A stretch of DNA of 64,000 nt from assembly GCA_902496275.1 (NCBI GenBank), contig CABVAC010000005.1, forward strand, positions 28,309 to 92,308, written 5' to 3'. The notes below the pieces were generated by a model. That model was not told where the DNA came from, made no database searches, and worked only from the letters and a program-made list of their open reading frames with translations. Of this stretch, positions 42,679 through 51,626 are shown in pieces. The position numbers and the translations under genes were made by a program. Within the stretch, counting starts at the first letter, position 1; each line of letters begins with the position of its first letter. This stretch comes from an uncultured Collinsella sp. (GTDB taxonomy: Bacteria > Actinomycetota > Coriobacteriia > Coriobacteriales > Coriobacteriaceae).

Positions 42679-42740
42679 GCATAGCACCCGTTACGCCCCT
42701 GCCGTTCACCGCTCGATTGGCGCCGTGCCGGGTGCGTTTA

Positions 42741-42769
42741 TTTGACAGTTGTTGCGGTTCAACGTAGGA
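42741..42769 (+). promoter_or_regulatory. rny promoter
   Basis: TTGACA (42741-42746) and TAGGAT (42764-42769) are separated by 17 bases. A long leader of about 160 bases follows. It contains a hairpin, GCGAGCCGT...ACGGTTCGC, near 42875-42901 and then TTTGTT, which could act as a weak attenuator. Confidence 0.65.
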
Positions 42770-42936
42770 TAAATACCGTCATTTGCTTTGTGATATGTGC
42801 TCATCTGTGATGAGTTTGTTTATATGTTTATCTGTATCCGACCCGCATAAGCTGCGCCCATATTACTCAAATGTCGCGAGCCGTTCGTAAGGACGGTTCG
42901 CTTTGTTGTGTAACGAATCCATAAAAAGGAGTGAGC

Positions 42937-44487
42937 ATGCCTATCATTGCAGCGCTCGTTGGCCTCGTTTTGGGTGCCATCGCCGCCATTGCCTACATGC
43001 GCACCGCCAAGCAGGGTAGTCTTCACGAGGCCGACGAAAAGATCCAGTCGGCACACGCGCAGGCAGAGTCCCTGATCGGTGATGCAAAGCGTCAGGCCGA
43101 GACCCTCAAAAAAGAGGCTCTGCTCGAGGCCAAGGAAGAGATCATCAAGAACAAGCAGGCCGCTGAGGCCGAGGACAAGCAGCGTAAGAGCGAGATTCGC
43201 ACGCTCGAAAATCGTGTGATGCAGCGCGAGGAATCGCTCGATCGCCGCAACGATGCGCTCGATAAACGCGAGCATCAGTTGTCCAGCCAGGCCGGTCAGG
43301 TCGAGAAGCGCTCTCGCGAGCTTGAGGAGCTCTGCGCCAAGCAGACTTCCGAGCTTGAGCGTATTGCCGACCTTACGCGCGAGGACGCTCACAAGGAGCT
43401 GCTCGACAAGGTCCGCGGCGAGGTTACCCACGAGGCGGCCACCATCATCCGTGAGTCCGAGCAGCAGGTCCGCGCCGAGTGCCACAAGACCGCTCAGGAG
43501 ATTCTCTCCCTGGCGATTCAGCGTTGCGCCGCCGACCATACCGCCGAGGTCACCGTTACTTCCGTTCATATTCCCTCCGATGACCTCAAGGGTCGTATCA
43601 TCGGTCGCGAGGGTCGCAACATCCGCACCTTTGAGCAGGTGTCCGGCGTCAACCTCGTGATTGACGACACTCCCGAGACCGTTGTACTCTCGAGCTTCGA
43701 TCCGGTCCGTCGTGAGACCGCCCGCGTGGCGCTCGAGAACCTCATTGCCGACGGTCGTATTCACCCTGCCCGCATCGAGGAGATGTATCACAAGGCCGCC
43801 GATTTGGTTCAGCAGCGTGTGCGCGAGGCTGGCGAGCAGGCCGCCTTCGATACCGGTATCCACGACCTGCATCCCGAGATCGTCAAGACCCTGGGTGCTC
43901 TTCGCTACCGCACCTCGTTTGGTCAGAACGTTCTGCAGCACTCGCTTGAGGTTTCCGACCTGTGCGGCGTTATGGCCTCCGAGCTCGGTCTGGATGTTGT
44001 GACCGCCAAGCGCGCTGGTCTTCTGCACGACCTGGGTAAGGCCATCGACCACGACATTGAGGGCCCGCATGCTGTCATTGGCGCCGAGCTTGCCCGCCGT
44101 TATGGCGAGAAGCCCGTTATCGTCCACGCGATCGAGGCCCATCATGCCGACGTCGATCCCAACACGGTGCTCGACGTCCTGGTTCAGGCCGCCGATGCCG
44201 TTTCCGCCTCTCGTCCCGGTGCCCGCCGCGAGTCGGCCGAGAACTACATCAAGCGTCTTGAGAAGCTCGAGGAGATTGCCAACTCTCACGACGGCGTCGA
44301 GCGTACCTATGCCATGCAGGCCGGTCGCGAGGTTCATGTCATGGTTCAGCCTGACAAGATCTCCGATGCCCAGTCCACGGTGCTTGCGCACGATATCGCC
44401 CACCAGCTCGAGGAAGAGATGGAGTATCCCGGTCAGGTGCGCGTTGTCGTGATTCGCGAGAGCCGTGCCGTCGATATCGCTAAATAA
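42937..44487 (+). CDS. rny: Ribonuclease Y
   Basis: RNase Y is a membrane-anchored endonuclease that starts mRNA decay in many Gram-positive bacteria. The 516-residue product has an N-terminal membrane helix (MPIIAALVGLVLGAIAAIAY), a long coiled coil (about 25-200), a KH domain (DDLKGRIIGREGRNIRTFEQ) and an HD domain with LLHDLGKAIDHD. The ATG at 42937 follows AAAGGAGTGAGC, with GTG 42931 as an alternative. A GHKL ATPase gene follows after one base, which implies co-expression. Confidence 0.96.
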   Translation: MPIIAALVGLVLGAIAAIAYMRTAKQGSLHEADEKIQSAHAQAESLIGDAKRQAETLKKEALLEAKEEIIKNKQAAEAEDKQRKSEIRTLENRVMQREESLDRRNDALDKREHQLSSQAGQVEKRSRELEELCAKQTSELERIADLTREDAHKELLDKVRGEVTHEAATIIRESEQQVRAECHKTAQEILSLAIQRCAADHTAEVTVTSVHIPSDDLKGRIIGREGRNIRTFEQVSGVNLVIDDTPETVVLSSFDPVRRETARVALENLIADGRIHPARIEEMYHKAADLVQQRVREAGEQAAFDTGIHDLHPEIVKTLGALRYRTSFGQNVLQHSLEVSDLCGVMASELGLDVVTAKRAGLLHDLGKAIDHDIEGPHAVIGAELARRYGEKPVIVHAIEAHHADVDPNTVLDVLVQAADAVSASRPGARRESAENYIKRLEKLEEIANSHDGVERTYAMQAGREVHVMVQPDKISDAQSTVLAHDIAHQLEEEMEYPGQVRVVVIRESRAVDIAK

Positions 44488-44488
44488 T

Positions 44489-45574
44489 ATGAACGACGCG
44501 AACGAGCTCATCTCATTTATCGCGTCGATGTCGGGGGAGGGCAACCTTCGCGTCGAGGAAAACCTTGGCGAGGGGTATGTCCGCCTCCGCGTTTCGGAGG
44601 CCGAACGCCGTCAGGCCAAGCATGATATTCAGCATGTAGAGGACATTGTCATCGAGATGCTGCGTAATGCTCGCGATGCCGGAGCCGATAAGGTCTATCT
44701 TGCCACGACCAAGGAGGAGGGTGTTCGCACCCTCCTCTTCCTGGATAACGGCTCGGGTGTACCGCAGGATATGCAGGAGCGTATCTTCGATGCCCGCGTC
44801 ACCTCCAAGCTCGAGAGCATGAAAATGGACCGTTGGGGTGTTCACGGTCGTGGTATGGCGCTGTTCTCTATCAAGCAGAACACGGATGAGGCACGCGTTG
44901 TTACATCTGGCGTCGATTTGGGCTCCGCGTTTAAGGTGTGCGTTGCCACCGATCGCTTGGGTGAGCGCGCCGATCAGTCGAGCTGGCCTCAGGCAGTTAA
45001 AGACGAAGACGGCCGCTATGTATGTGCTCGCGGCCCCCACAACATCATTCGCGCAGCCTGTGAGTTTGCCCTTGAGGAGCTGCGTTGCTGCGATGTGTAT
45101 CTGGGCTCTCCGTCCGAGATTGCTGCGACCCTGTATGCTCAGGCCTCGAGTCGTCTCGATACGTCGCGCCTGCTCTTTATCGATGACGAGTACGAGCTTC
45201 CGGTTATCGATCGTTTGAGCCTTGCCTCTGATGCCGAGGACTTTATCCGGATCTGCTCCGGGCTGGGTCTCGAGATGTCCGAGCGCACTGCCCACCGTAT
45301 TCTGTCGGGACAGATTAAGCCCGTTCGCGGCGTGACCGCGCGTCTGCTGCGCGAGCGCGATTCCACCTCGCATGCGCCGGCTCCCGTCGATCTTGCCAAG
45401 GACCGTCGAGGCCTTCGTATCGCCAAGGATGATATGGCGCAATTTTCGCGTGCGGTCGAGCGTGACTTTAACGACCTCGCTGCCCGGTATTACCTCAATC
45501 TGTGCGGCGACCCTAAGATTCGCGTTTCGCGTGATCGCATCACGGTGACGTTCGATCTTGCCAAAGAGGAATAA
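44489..45574 (+). CDS. GHKL-type ATP-binding protein between rny and spoVS
   Basis: The 361-residue product shows the three Bergerat-fold motifs: N-box IEMLRNARDAGADKV, G1 LFLDNGSGVPQ and G2 WGVHGRGMALFSIKQN. ATP binding of the Hsp90/MutL/histidine-kinase type is therefore likely. No His phosphorylation domain, receiver or membrane segment is present, and the C-terminal 230 residues were not recognised. The ATG lies 1 base after the rny stop (TAATATG). Position between RNase Y and SpoVS suggests a role in RNA decay or developmental-type regulation, but no function is assigned. MutL-like mismatch repair is less likely because the MutL signature is missing. Confidence 0.8.
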   Translation: MNDANELISFIASMSGEGNLRVEENLGEGYVRLRVSEAERRQAKHDIQHVEDIVIEMLRNARDAGADKVYLATTKEEGVRTLLFLDNGSGVPQDMQERIFDARVTSKLESMKMDRWGVHGRGMALFSIKQNTDEARVVTSGVDLGSAFKVCVATDRLGERADQSSWPQAVKDEDGRYVCARGPHNIIRAACEFALEELRCCDVYLGSPSEIAATLYAQASSRLDTSRLLFIDDEYELPVIDRLSLASDAEDFIRICSGLGLEMSERTAHRILSGQIKPVRGVTARLLRERDSTSHAPAPVDLAKDRRGLRIAKDDMAQFSRAVERDFNDLAARYYLNLCGDPKIRVSRDRITVTFDLAKEE

Positions 45575-45648
45575 AATCTTTACCGAGTCCGCTCGGTACG
45601 ATACAGTTATTGCAGTTAAAACGTACTTTTAAACGCAGGAGTTTCTTC

Positions 45649-45966
45649 ATGGATTGCCTGAAGGTATCAAGCAAATCATCGCCCGCGTCCGTTGCCGGCG
45701 CCATTGCCGGCATGGTCAAAGATGGCGTCCCCGTCAACATTCAATGCGTCGGCGCTGGCGCCGTCAACCAGGCCATCAAGGCCGTCGCCATTGCGCGCGG
45801 CTTTCTGATTCCGACCGGCTTCGATGTCTCCTGCGCGCCGGTGTTCTCCGACATTCTCATTAACGGAGAGTCGCGCACGGCAATTCGTCTCTCTATCTAC
45901 GTTCACCAGATTAATCGGGCTGCTATGGATAACGTCGTTATGGACGACGTTAAACCTGTTGCGTAA
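45649..45966 (+). CDS. spoVS: Stage V sporulation protein S homologue
   Basis: SpoVS is a small Alba-like protein that affects septation and sporulation in Bacillus and occurs in many non-sporing bacteria. The 105-residue product has LKVSSKSSPASVAGAIAGMV, IQCVGAGAVNQAIKAVAIAR and INGESRTAIRLSIY, all family blocks. It is about 19 residues longer than Bacillus SpoVS, with an unusual tail ending DNVVMDDVKPVA. The ATG follows GCAGGAGTTTCTTC. A short hairpin CCGAG/CTCGG and a TACGAT motif precede it, so it may also have its own promoter. The rny-spoVS-miaB neighbourhood matches Firmicutes. Confidence 0.93.
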   Translation: MDCLKVSSKSSPASVAGAIAGMVKDGVPVNIQCVGAGAVNQAIKAVAIARGFLIPTGFDVSCAPVFSDILINGESRTAIRLSIYVHQINRAAMDNVVMDDVKPVA

Positions 45967-46031
45967 ACGAGCTATCTGCACGCTTGTAGCACCTATGCGC
46001 CCCGTCGATACTATCGTTAGGATGTAAGCTC

Positions 46032-47402
46032 ATGGACCAGCGTTCCGTACGCGATATTCTTGCCGGTAAAACCTACTTTATCCGCACATTTGGCTGCCAG
46101 ATGAATCAGCACGACTCCGAGCGTGTGAGCGGTCTGCTTGATTCGTATGGCTGCCTCATGGCGCTCGATCCCGCGCATGCCGATATCGTTGTCTTCATGA
46201 CGTGTTGCGTGCGCGAGGCTGCCGATACGCGCCTGTATGGTCAGTGCAATTCCTGCAAGAGCCTTCCTCCTTCGCCTTCGGGTAAGCGTGTGGTCGCCGT
46301 GGGCGGCTGCATCGCCCAGCGCGATGGTGAGGGCTTGCTCACCAACGTCGATAACGTCAACGTTATTTTTGGCACCCATTCTATTGCGCACGTGGCCGAG
46401 CTCATCGCTGAGGCGTTTTTGGACGGCAAGCGCCATATCCGTACGAATGAGCATGAGGATACGGATGCCATGAGCATGCCGTGGCATCGCGAGACGCAGT
46501 ATCACGCATGGGTGCCCATTATGACGGGCTGCAACAACTTCTGTACGTACTGCATCGTGCCCTACGTCCGTGGTCGTGAGAAGAGCCGTCCCTTCGAGGA
46601 GATTGTCGATGAGGTGACCGGGCTCGTGCGCCAGGGCGTGCGCGAGATTACGCTGCTGGGCCAAAACGTTAACTCCTACGGTCGCGATCTCTTTGGTAAG
46701 CCGCGTTTTGCCGATCTGCTGCGCGCCGTGGGCGATACGGGCGTAGAGCGTATCTTCTTTACCTCTTCTCATCCTAAGGATCTGCTGCCCGAGACCATTG
46801 ATGCTATGGCCGAGACGCCTGCCGTCATGCCGCAGCTTCACCTGGCCGTTCAGTCGGGCTCCACGCGCATTCTTAAAGAGATGAATCGTCGTTATACGCG
46901 CGAGGATTATTTGGGCCTGGTCGATCGTATTCGTAACCGTATGCCCGATATTGCGCTTTCGACCGATATCATCGTGGGTTTCCCGGGCGAGACCGAGGAA
47001 GACTTTGAGCAGACGCTCTCGCTTGCCGAGACTGTGCGCTATGCCCAAGCCTACACGTTTATTTACTCCAAGCGCGCCGGTACCCCGGCAGCTGAGATTT
47101 ATGATCCCACCCCGCATGAGGTTATTCTCGAGCGTTTCAACCGCCTGGTTAAGGTTATCGAGACTACGGCACACGAGTATAACCAGGGTGAGCTTCATAC
47201 TGTGGTGCCGGCGCTCATTGAGGGAACGAGTAAAAAGAACGACGCGGTCCTGCTGGGCAAGAGTCCCAAGAATCAGACCGTGCATGCGCCTATCCCCGAG
47301 GGTTACAGCATCGATCAGCTTGTTGGCAAGATCGTTGATGTTGACGTTGACGTTGCCAAGACCTGGTATTTGTCCGGCTCCGTTGTGGGCGAGCCGCGCT
47401 AA
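46032..47402 (+). CDS. miaB: tRNA-2-methylthio-N6-dimethylallyladenosine synthase MiaB
   Basis: MiaB methylthiolates i6A37 in tRNAs reading UNN codons. The 456-residue product has the N-terminal IRTFGCQMNQHDSERVSGLL, MTCCVREAADTRLYGQ, the radical-SAM motif GCNNFCTYCIVPYVRGREKS, LAVQSGSTRILKEMNRRYTR and a C-terminal TRAM domain. It overlaps miaA (TAATG), whose product makes its substrate i6A. Confidence 0.96.
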   Translation: MDQRSVRDILAGKTYFIRTFGCQMNQHDSERVSGLLDSYGCLMALDPAHADIVVFMTCCVREAADTRLYGQCNSCKSLPPSPSGKRVVAVGGCIAQRDGEGLLTNVDNVNVIFGTHSIAHVAELIAEAFLDGKRHIRTNEHEDTDAMSMPWHRETQYHAWVPIMTGCNNFCTYCIVPYVRGREKSRPFEEIVDEVTGLVRQGVREITLLGQNVNSYGRDLFGKPRFADLLRAVGDTGVERIFFTSSHPKDLLPETIDAMAETPAVMPQLHLAVQSGSTRILKEMNRRYTREDYLGLVDRIRNRMPDIALSTDIIVGFPGETEEDFEQTLSLAETVRYAQAYTFIYSKRAGTPAAEIYDPTPHEVILERFNRLVKVIETTAHEYNQGELHTVVPALIEGTSKKNDAVLLGKSPKNQTVHAPIPEGYSIDQLVGKIVDVDVDVAKTWYLSGSVVGEPR

Positions 47403-48340
47403 TGGTTTCTCCCAGGGCAGGACTTTCCGCCGTTGCGATCGTCGGTCCGACGGCGGTCGGCAAAAGCGATGTTGCCGACCGCCTGGCCGCTCGTCTTTCG
47501 TCCGAAGTGTTGTCGTGTGACGCGATGCAAATCTATCGCGGCATGGACATCGGTACGGCCAAAATGATGCCTGAGGAGTGCTCGGCACCTCTGCTCCTTA
47601 TCGATATCGTGGATCCCGGCGTCGCGTATTCTGCTGCGCTCTACCAGTCGGACGCCCGAGCACATGTCGAGCGTTTGCTTGGCGAGCAGCGTCTTCCGGT
47701 CTTTTGCGGCGGTACGGGCTTGTATCTCAAGGCCGCTCTCGATGAAATGGATTTTCCTTCGGGAGAACTCGAGGACGAACGCCGCGTGGGCTATCAGGAG
47801 CTTGCCGAGCGCATTGGCGAGGAAGCATTGCATGCCCTGCTTGCCGAGCGCGACCCCGAATCAGCTGCCGTGATTCATCCCCATAACGTGCGTCGTGTGA
47901 TTCGTGCGCTCGAGATGCACGATGATGGCGTGTCATATGCCCAGCAGAAGTCGAAATTCAGTGTTCCGCGTGAGCGTTATCATGCCTTGTGGTTTGGTCT
48001 GACGCGTAGTCGTGAAGTGCTCTATGAGCGCATTAACCTGCGTGTCGACCTTATGTTTGAGCAGGGTCTTGTCGATGAGGTTCGCGGTCTTATGGACCAG
48101 GGGCTGGGAGATGCCCTGACTTCGATGCAGGCAATTGGCTATAAAGAGATCATTGATGCTTTCAATGGCGTGATTTCTATGGATGAGGCTCGCGAACTCA
48201 TCAAGATGCGTTCGCGTCGCTATGCCAAACGTCAGCTTTCGTGGTTTAAGCGCGATGACCGTATCGTGTGGTTTGATATGGACGAGTTTACGATCGATGA
48301 GGTCGTTGAGGACATCCTGCATCGTATTGAGGCTGCCTAA
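47402..48340 (+). CDS. miaA: tRNA dimethylallyltransferase MiaA
   Basis: MiaA transfers a dimethylallyl group to A37 of tRNA. The 312-residue product has the P-loop IVGPTAVGKSDVADRLA, the substrate-binding SCDAMQIYRGMDIGTAK, VFCGGTGLYLKAALDEM and the swinging-loop segment TSMQAIGYKEI. It starts in the miaB stop and ends in the hflX start, both TAATG overlaps, so the three genes are translationally coupled. Confidence 0.96.
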   Translation: MVSPRAGLSAVAIVGPTAVGKSDVADRLAARLSSEVLSCDAMQIYRGMDIGTAKMMPEECSAPLLLIDIVDPGVAYSAALYQSDARAHVERLLGEQRLPVFCGGTGLYLKAALDEMDFPSGELEDERRVGYQELAERIGEEALHALLAERDPESAAVIHPHNVRRVIRALEMHDDGVSYAQQKSKFSVPRERYHALWFGLTRSREVLYERINLRVDLMFEQGLVDEVRGLMDQGLGDALTSMQAIGYKEIIDAFNGVISMDEARELIKMRSRRYAKRQLSWFKRDDRIVWFDMDEFTIDEVVEDILHRIEAA

Positions 48341-49629
48341 TGGCCCGTTTCCCCCTTGTTCCCACGGCACCCGAGCCCGAGCGTGCCATATTAGTTGGTG
48401 TTGAGTGGCGCGACAATGCATGGCCGCTCGATCGCTCGCTTGATGAGCTGGAGCGTCTTACCCACACGGCTGGTGCCCAGTGCGTGGCACGCTTGTCACA
48501 GCGTTTGGTAAAGCCGTATCCTAAATCGTTTATCGGTTCCGGTAAGGTTGAAGAGCTGTGCGGCCTGGTGCATCGCATGGATGCCGATGTCGTTATTTTT
48601 GACGACGACCTGACGCCCTCGCAGCAATCCTATTTGGAGAAAGCCGTGGGCGAGCCGGTAAAGATTATCGATCGTACGGCACTGATCTTGGATATTTTTG
48701 GCCTGCATGCTCAGACGCGTGAGGGACGCCTACAGGTACAGCTGGCACAGCTTCAATATCTGTTGCCTCGTCTGCGTGGCATGTGGAGCCATCTCGCCAA
48801 GGAACAGACGCGCGGCGGCATCGGCTCACGCTTTGGTCAGGGCGAAAGTCAGCTCGAGGTCGACCGTCGCCTCATTCGTAATAAGATCGCTGCGCTTCGT
48901 CGTGAGCTCAAGCAGGTTGAACAGCGTCGCGATGTTCAATCCAAGAGCCGCATTGAGTCACCGGCGTTTCGCGTCGCGTTAGCCGGTTATACCAATGCGG
49001 GTAAATCGTCGTTGCTCAATCGTCTGACCGGATCTACGGTGCTTTCGCAGGACAAGCTGTTTGCTACGCTCGACCCGACGACGCGTTCGTATCGCCTGCC
49101 CGGCGGTCGTGGCATGACGATTACCGATACTGTTGGCTTTATTCAAAAGCTACCGCATGGTCTCGTTGATGCCTTTAAGTCCACGCTGTCTGAGGTTCTT
49201 GGTGCCGATCTGATCCTTAAAGTTGTGGATGCCTCTGACGAGGACTACGAGCGCCAGCTCGAGGCAGTCGATCGCGTTCTTGACGAGATCGGTGCCGGCG
49301 AGCGTTTGACGCTTACGGTGTTCAATAAAATCGATCTTCTCGATAGCGTTGATCGATTGAGTTTCCGTCGTCGCTATCCCGAGGCCGTGCTGTTCTCGGC
49401 CCAGACGGGCGAGGGACTCGACGATCTCGTCGACCGTATTGCTCGCGAGGCGGCTGCCACCGATGTGTTGCTCTCCGCTGAAATCCCGTATCGCGAGGGC
49501 GCCCTCATCACGCTGGTGCATGAACAGGGAACCCTTTTGCACGAGGAATATCTTGAGGGCGGCGTTCGTATTGTTGCGAAGCTGCCGGCTCGTATCGCGC
49601 CGCGGCTCAAGCGTTATCGCACCGAGTAG
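48340..49629 (+). CDS. hflX: GTPase HflX
   Basis: HflX binds the 50S subunit and splits or rescues stalled ribosomes. The 429-residue product has the HflX N-terminal domain (SFIGSGKVEELCGLV, and DIFGLHAQTREGRLQVQLAQ), a coiled coil with GPG-type GGIGSRFGQGESQLEVDRR, and the GTPase motifs LAGYTNAGKSSLLN, TDTVGFIQKLPH and FNKIDLLD. Its last 16 bases overlap, tail to tail, the minus-strand acyltransferase gene. Confidence 0.95.
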   Translation: MARFPLVPTAPEPERAILVGVEWRDNAWPLDRSLDELERLTHTAGAQCVARLSQRLVKPYPKSFIGSGKVEELCGLVHRMDADVVIFDDDLTPSQQSYLEKAVGEPVKIIDRTALILDIFGLHAQTREGRLQVQLAQLQYLLPRLRGMWSHLAKEQTRGGIGSRFGQGESQLEVDRRLIRNKIAALRRELKQVEQRRDVQSKSRIESPAFRVALAGYTNAGKSSLLNRLTGSTVLSQDKLFATLDPTTRSYRLPGGRGMTITDTVGFIQKLPHGLVDAFKSTLSEVLGADLILKVVDASDEDYERQLEAVDRVLDEIGAGERLTLTVFNKIDLLDSVDRLSFRRRYPEAVLFSAQTGEGLDDLVDRIAREAAATDVLLSAEIPYREGALITLVHEQGTLLHEEYLEGGVRIVAKLPARIAPRLKRYRTE

Positions 49630-50318
49630 ACGAGCTCCAAAAAGCCCAGAATAATGGGCTGATGCAGTAGATAAAAGGGGAGTGCGTGACGTCCAAGGCT
49701 GGCGAGCTCCGGGATGGGATTGGCGTAGGCCCAGCTAGGGACGGTCTTATCGATTCCCTTCGCTATGTGTGCGGCGAAGTATCCTGCAAGATACATAAAG
49801 AAAAACGGGATGATGGGGTAGTAATCACCTGAGACAAACCCAGGGCTCGGAAATCCCAGCCACGCCAGGTAGGGGACAGGGTAGATCGTTTTGGGGATGC
49901 TCCAGGTGAGGGCAAACAACAAAAGGCATAGGGACATGCCCCATCTCGCCGATATCTTCTTAAGGACGGGATCGGTCAACGCCACGATGCCGGTACATGC
50001 GGCCATGCAGTAGATGATGCCAAAATTAACAGAATCGTCAACTGAGACAAGTGTTGTTGCCAACCAGACGACGAGTGCTGCTAAGGCGTATTTGGCGGCA
50101 CGTTTGATATTGTTGCGCGAAAGGGTGCACATCCAACCCGCGATAAACAAAAATACCCAGCTGATGCTGGCGCGCCAGATGTCTTGAAAGACAGTCTGGG
50201 TAAACTAGGGCATATCCCAGTCGTACAGGTAGGCAAGATCGTAGCAAGCGTGAAAACCTGCCATTGAAATCATCGTAAGCCCGCGGACGGTATCAAAGAT
50301 GGTGATGCGTTTTTGCAT
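49614..50318 (-). pseudogene. DUF1624-type membrane acyltransferase interrupted by an in-frame TAG
   Basis: The frame starts with ATG at 50316-50318, overlapping the lexA stop (TAATG). It reads MQKRITIFDTVRGLTMISMA then GFHACYDLAYLYDWDMP, where TAG (complement of 50205-50207) replaces what is probably a Trp codon. The same frame then continues without further damage through FTQTVFQDIWRASISWVFLF to a C-terminus at 49614, about 234 codons in all. IDTxRG and the HxxYDL and FxAG motifs match DUF1624/heparan-acetyltransferase-like proteins that acylate sugars across the membrane; several helices are evident. A single nonsense change suggests a very recent loss, a sequencing error or readthrough. 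Confidence 0.75.
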
Positions 50319-50962
50319 TACGAGAACCGGCGCATCAAGCCGACGACTTTGCCCAAGATAACGGGATTCGTTGCATAGATAGGCTCCATGGTGTCATTCT
50401 CAGGCTGCAGGCGTACGCGTCCCTGCTCCTTGTAGAACGTCTTGACGGTCGCTGAACCATCAATCATAGCCACGACAATTTCGCCGTTCATGGCACTCTT
50501 TTGTTCACGGACGATGATGTAATCGCCATTGAAGATACCGACATTGATCATTGAGCTCCCATGCACCTCAAGGATAAAGGAACCCTGATCAGTGGCGATT
50601 TCGGTCGGGATAGTAAATGTGTCTTCGATATTCTGCTCGGCCAGAATGGGAATCCCAGCCGCGACGCGACCAACGAGCGGTAGTGAGACCGTTCCGCGAG
50701 GTGCGGTGGTCTCGTCAGATTTAGAAATTGAGACAGAGGAACCGTCCTCGTTAAAGAGTTCCAGAGCGCGCGGTTTGGTGGCATCGCGCTTGAGTAGCCC
50801 GCGCGCCTCCAGGGCAGATAGATGGGCGTGCACGGTGCTGGGGGAGGAAAGGCCCACGGCAGAAGCCATCTCGCGCACGCTGGGCGGATAACCCTTCTCC
50901 TGCTGATATTCCTTGATGAAGTCGTAAATTTGCTGCTGACGCTTGGTAATTTTGCGAGCCAT
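50318..50962 (-). CDS. lexA: SOS repressor LexA
   Basis: LexA represses DNA-damage genes and cleaves itself when RecA filaments form. The 214-residue product has an N-terminal winged helix (KITKRQQQIYDFIKEY, PPSVREMASAVGLSSPSTVH) and a C-terminal S24 protease domain. The latter has the Ala-Gly cleavage site in GRVAAGIPILA, the catalytic Ser in HGSSMINVGIFNGD and the Lys in SATVKTFYKE. The start at 50962 matches the family start MARKITKRQQQ and follows AGAGGATGCCCTG; an upstream start would lie in the operator. Two SOS boxes lie in the shared region with the divergent LysM gene. Confidence 0.96.
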   Translation of the reverse strand: MARKITKRQQQIYDFIKEYQQEKGYPPSVREMASAVGLSSPSTVHAHLSALEARGLLKRDATKPRALELFNEDGSSVSISKSDETTAPRGTVSLPLVGRVAAGIPILAEQNIEDTFTIPTEIATDQGSFILEVHGSSMINVGIFNGDYIIVREQKSAMNGEIVVAMIDGSATVKTFYKEQGRVRLQPENDTMEPIYATNPVILGKVVGLMRRFS

Positions 50963-51007
50963 CAGGGCATCCTCTCTACCCATGTCAAACAAATGTTCGA
51001 ATTTTGC

Positions 51008-51055
51008 TTGACAGGAACAACTGTTCGAAGATAATAATAACCGAACATTCGTTCT
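51008..51055. promoter_or_regulatory. Divergent SOS control region of lexA and the LysM gene
   Basis: On the plus strand TTGACA (51008-51013) and GATAAT (51030-51035) have 16-base spacing. Box 1, GGAACAACTGTTCG (51014-51027), fills the spacer, and box 2, CGAACATTCGTTCT (51042-51055), lies just downstream. Each differs from CGAAC-N4-GTTCG at one position. LexA bound here would repress the LysM-nrdR-dut direction, and probably lexA itself. Confidence 0.8.
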
Positions 51056-51122
51056 CGCGCTAGACATTTTTGTCCGCGCGGCTTGATAAAACTGTTCTCA
51101 GCAAAACACGCGAGAGGAGAAC

Positions 51123-51575
51123 ATGATGAACGCAACGAATATGGTCCAGGGAAACCTCGCCCTTAAGCTCGAGACGTCTGCAGAATACACTTTTACGGTT
51201 GTTCAGGGTGGCTGCTCCGGCTTTCAGCCTTTGACCGTAAAGCCTGCTCGCAATCAGCAGGCTGTAGCCGCGCCGGGCCGCGTTGCCCTGAAGGTTCCGA
51301 CGATTGTCGCCGTTGCCGTTGCGCTTACGCTCTTCTTTGTCCTCGCTACGTCGGTCTTTAGCGCTCGTCACGCCGCGTATGCCGAGTCCGTTTCCAACGT
51401 TACCTATGAGACCATTCGCGTTCAGTCTGGTGATTCTCTTTGGTCGCTTGCCGAGGAATATCCAATCGAAGGCCTTTCCACGCAAGAGACTTCCGACATG
51501 ATCCGTAACGTCAATCATCTGGAGCATGGTTCGCTCGCCGCCGGTGCGCATCTTAAGGTTCCTGCTCGTTCGTAA
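51123..51575 (+). CDS. SOS-induced LysM membrane protein, YneA/DivS-like division suppressor
   Basis: The 150-residue product has a cytoplasmic N-terminus of about 55 residues, a single membrane helix (about 57-78, VPTIVAVAVALTLFFVLATS) and an extracellular LysM domain (about 97-148, ETIRVQSGDSLWSLAEEYP). Bacillus YneA is a short TM-LysM protein encoded divergently from lexA that delays septation during DNA damage, and Corynebacterium divS occupies the same place before nrdR. The ATG at 51123 follows GAGAGGAGAAC. Function is inferred from domain layout, SOS boxes and gene order. Confidence 0.75.
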   Translation: MMNATNMVQGNLALKLETSAEYTFTVVQGGCSGFQPLTVKPARNQQAVAAPGRVALKVPTIVAVAVALTLFFVLATSVFSARHAAYAESVSNVTYETIRVQSGDSLWSLAEEYPIEGLSTQETSDMIRNVNHLEHGSLAAGAHLKVPARS

Positions 51576-51626
51576 TCATTATCGCGCTGCGCATGGTACC
51601 CTTGTTATCGTTTAAGAGGAGGTACC

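Noticed and set aside
44489..45574. GHKL gene as mutL
   Set aside because: The MutL signature GFRGEAL is absent and no mutS is nearby. Only general Bergerat-fold motifs are present.
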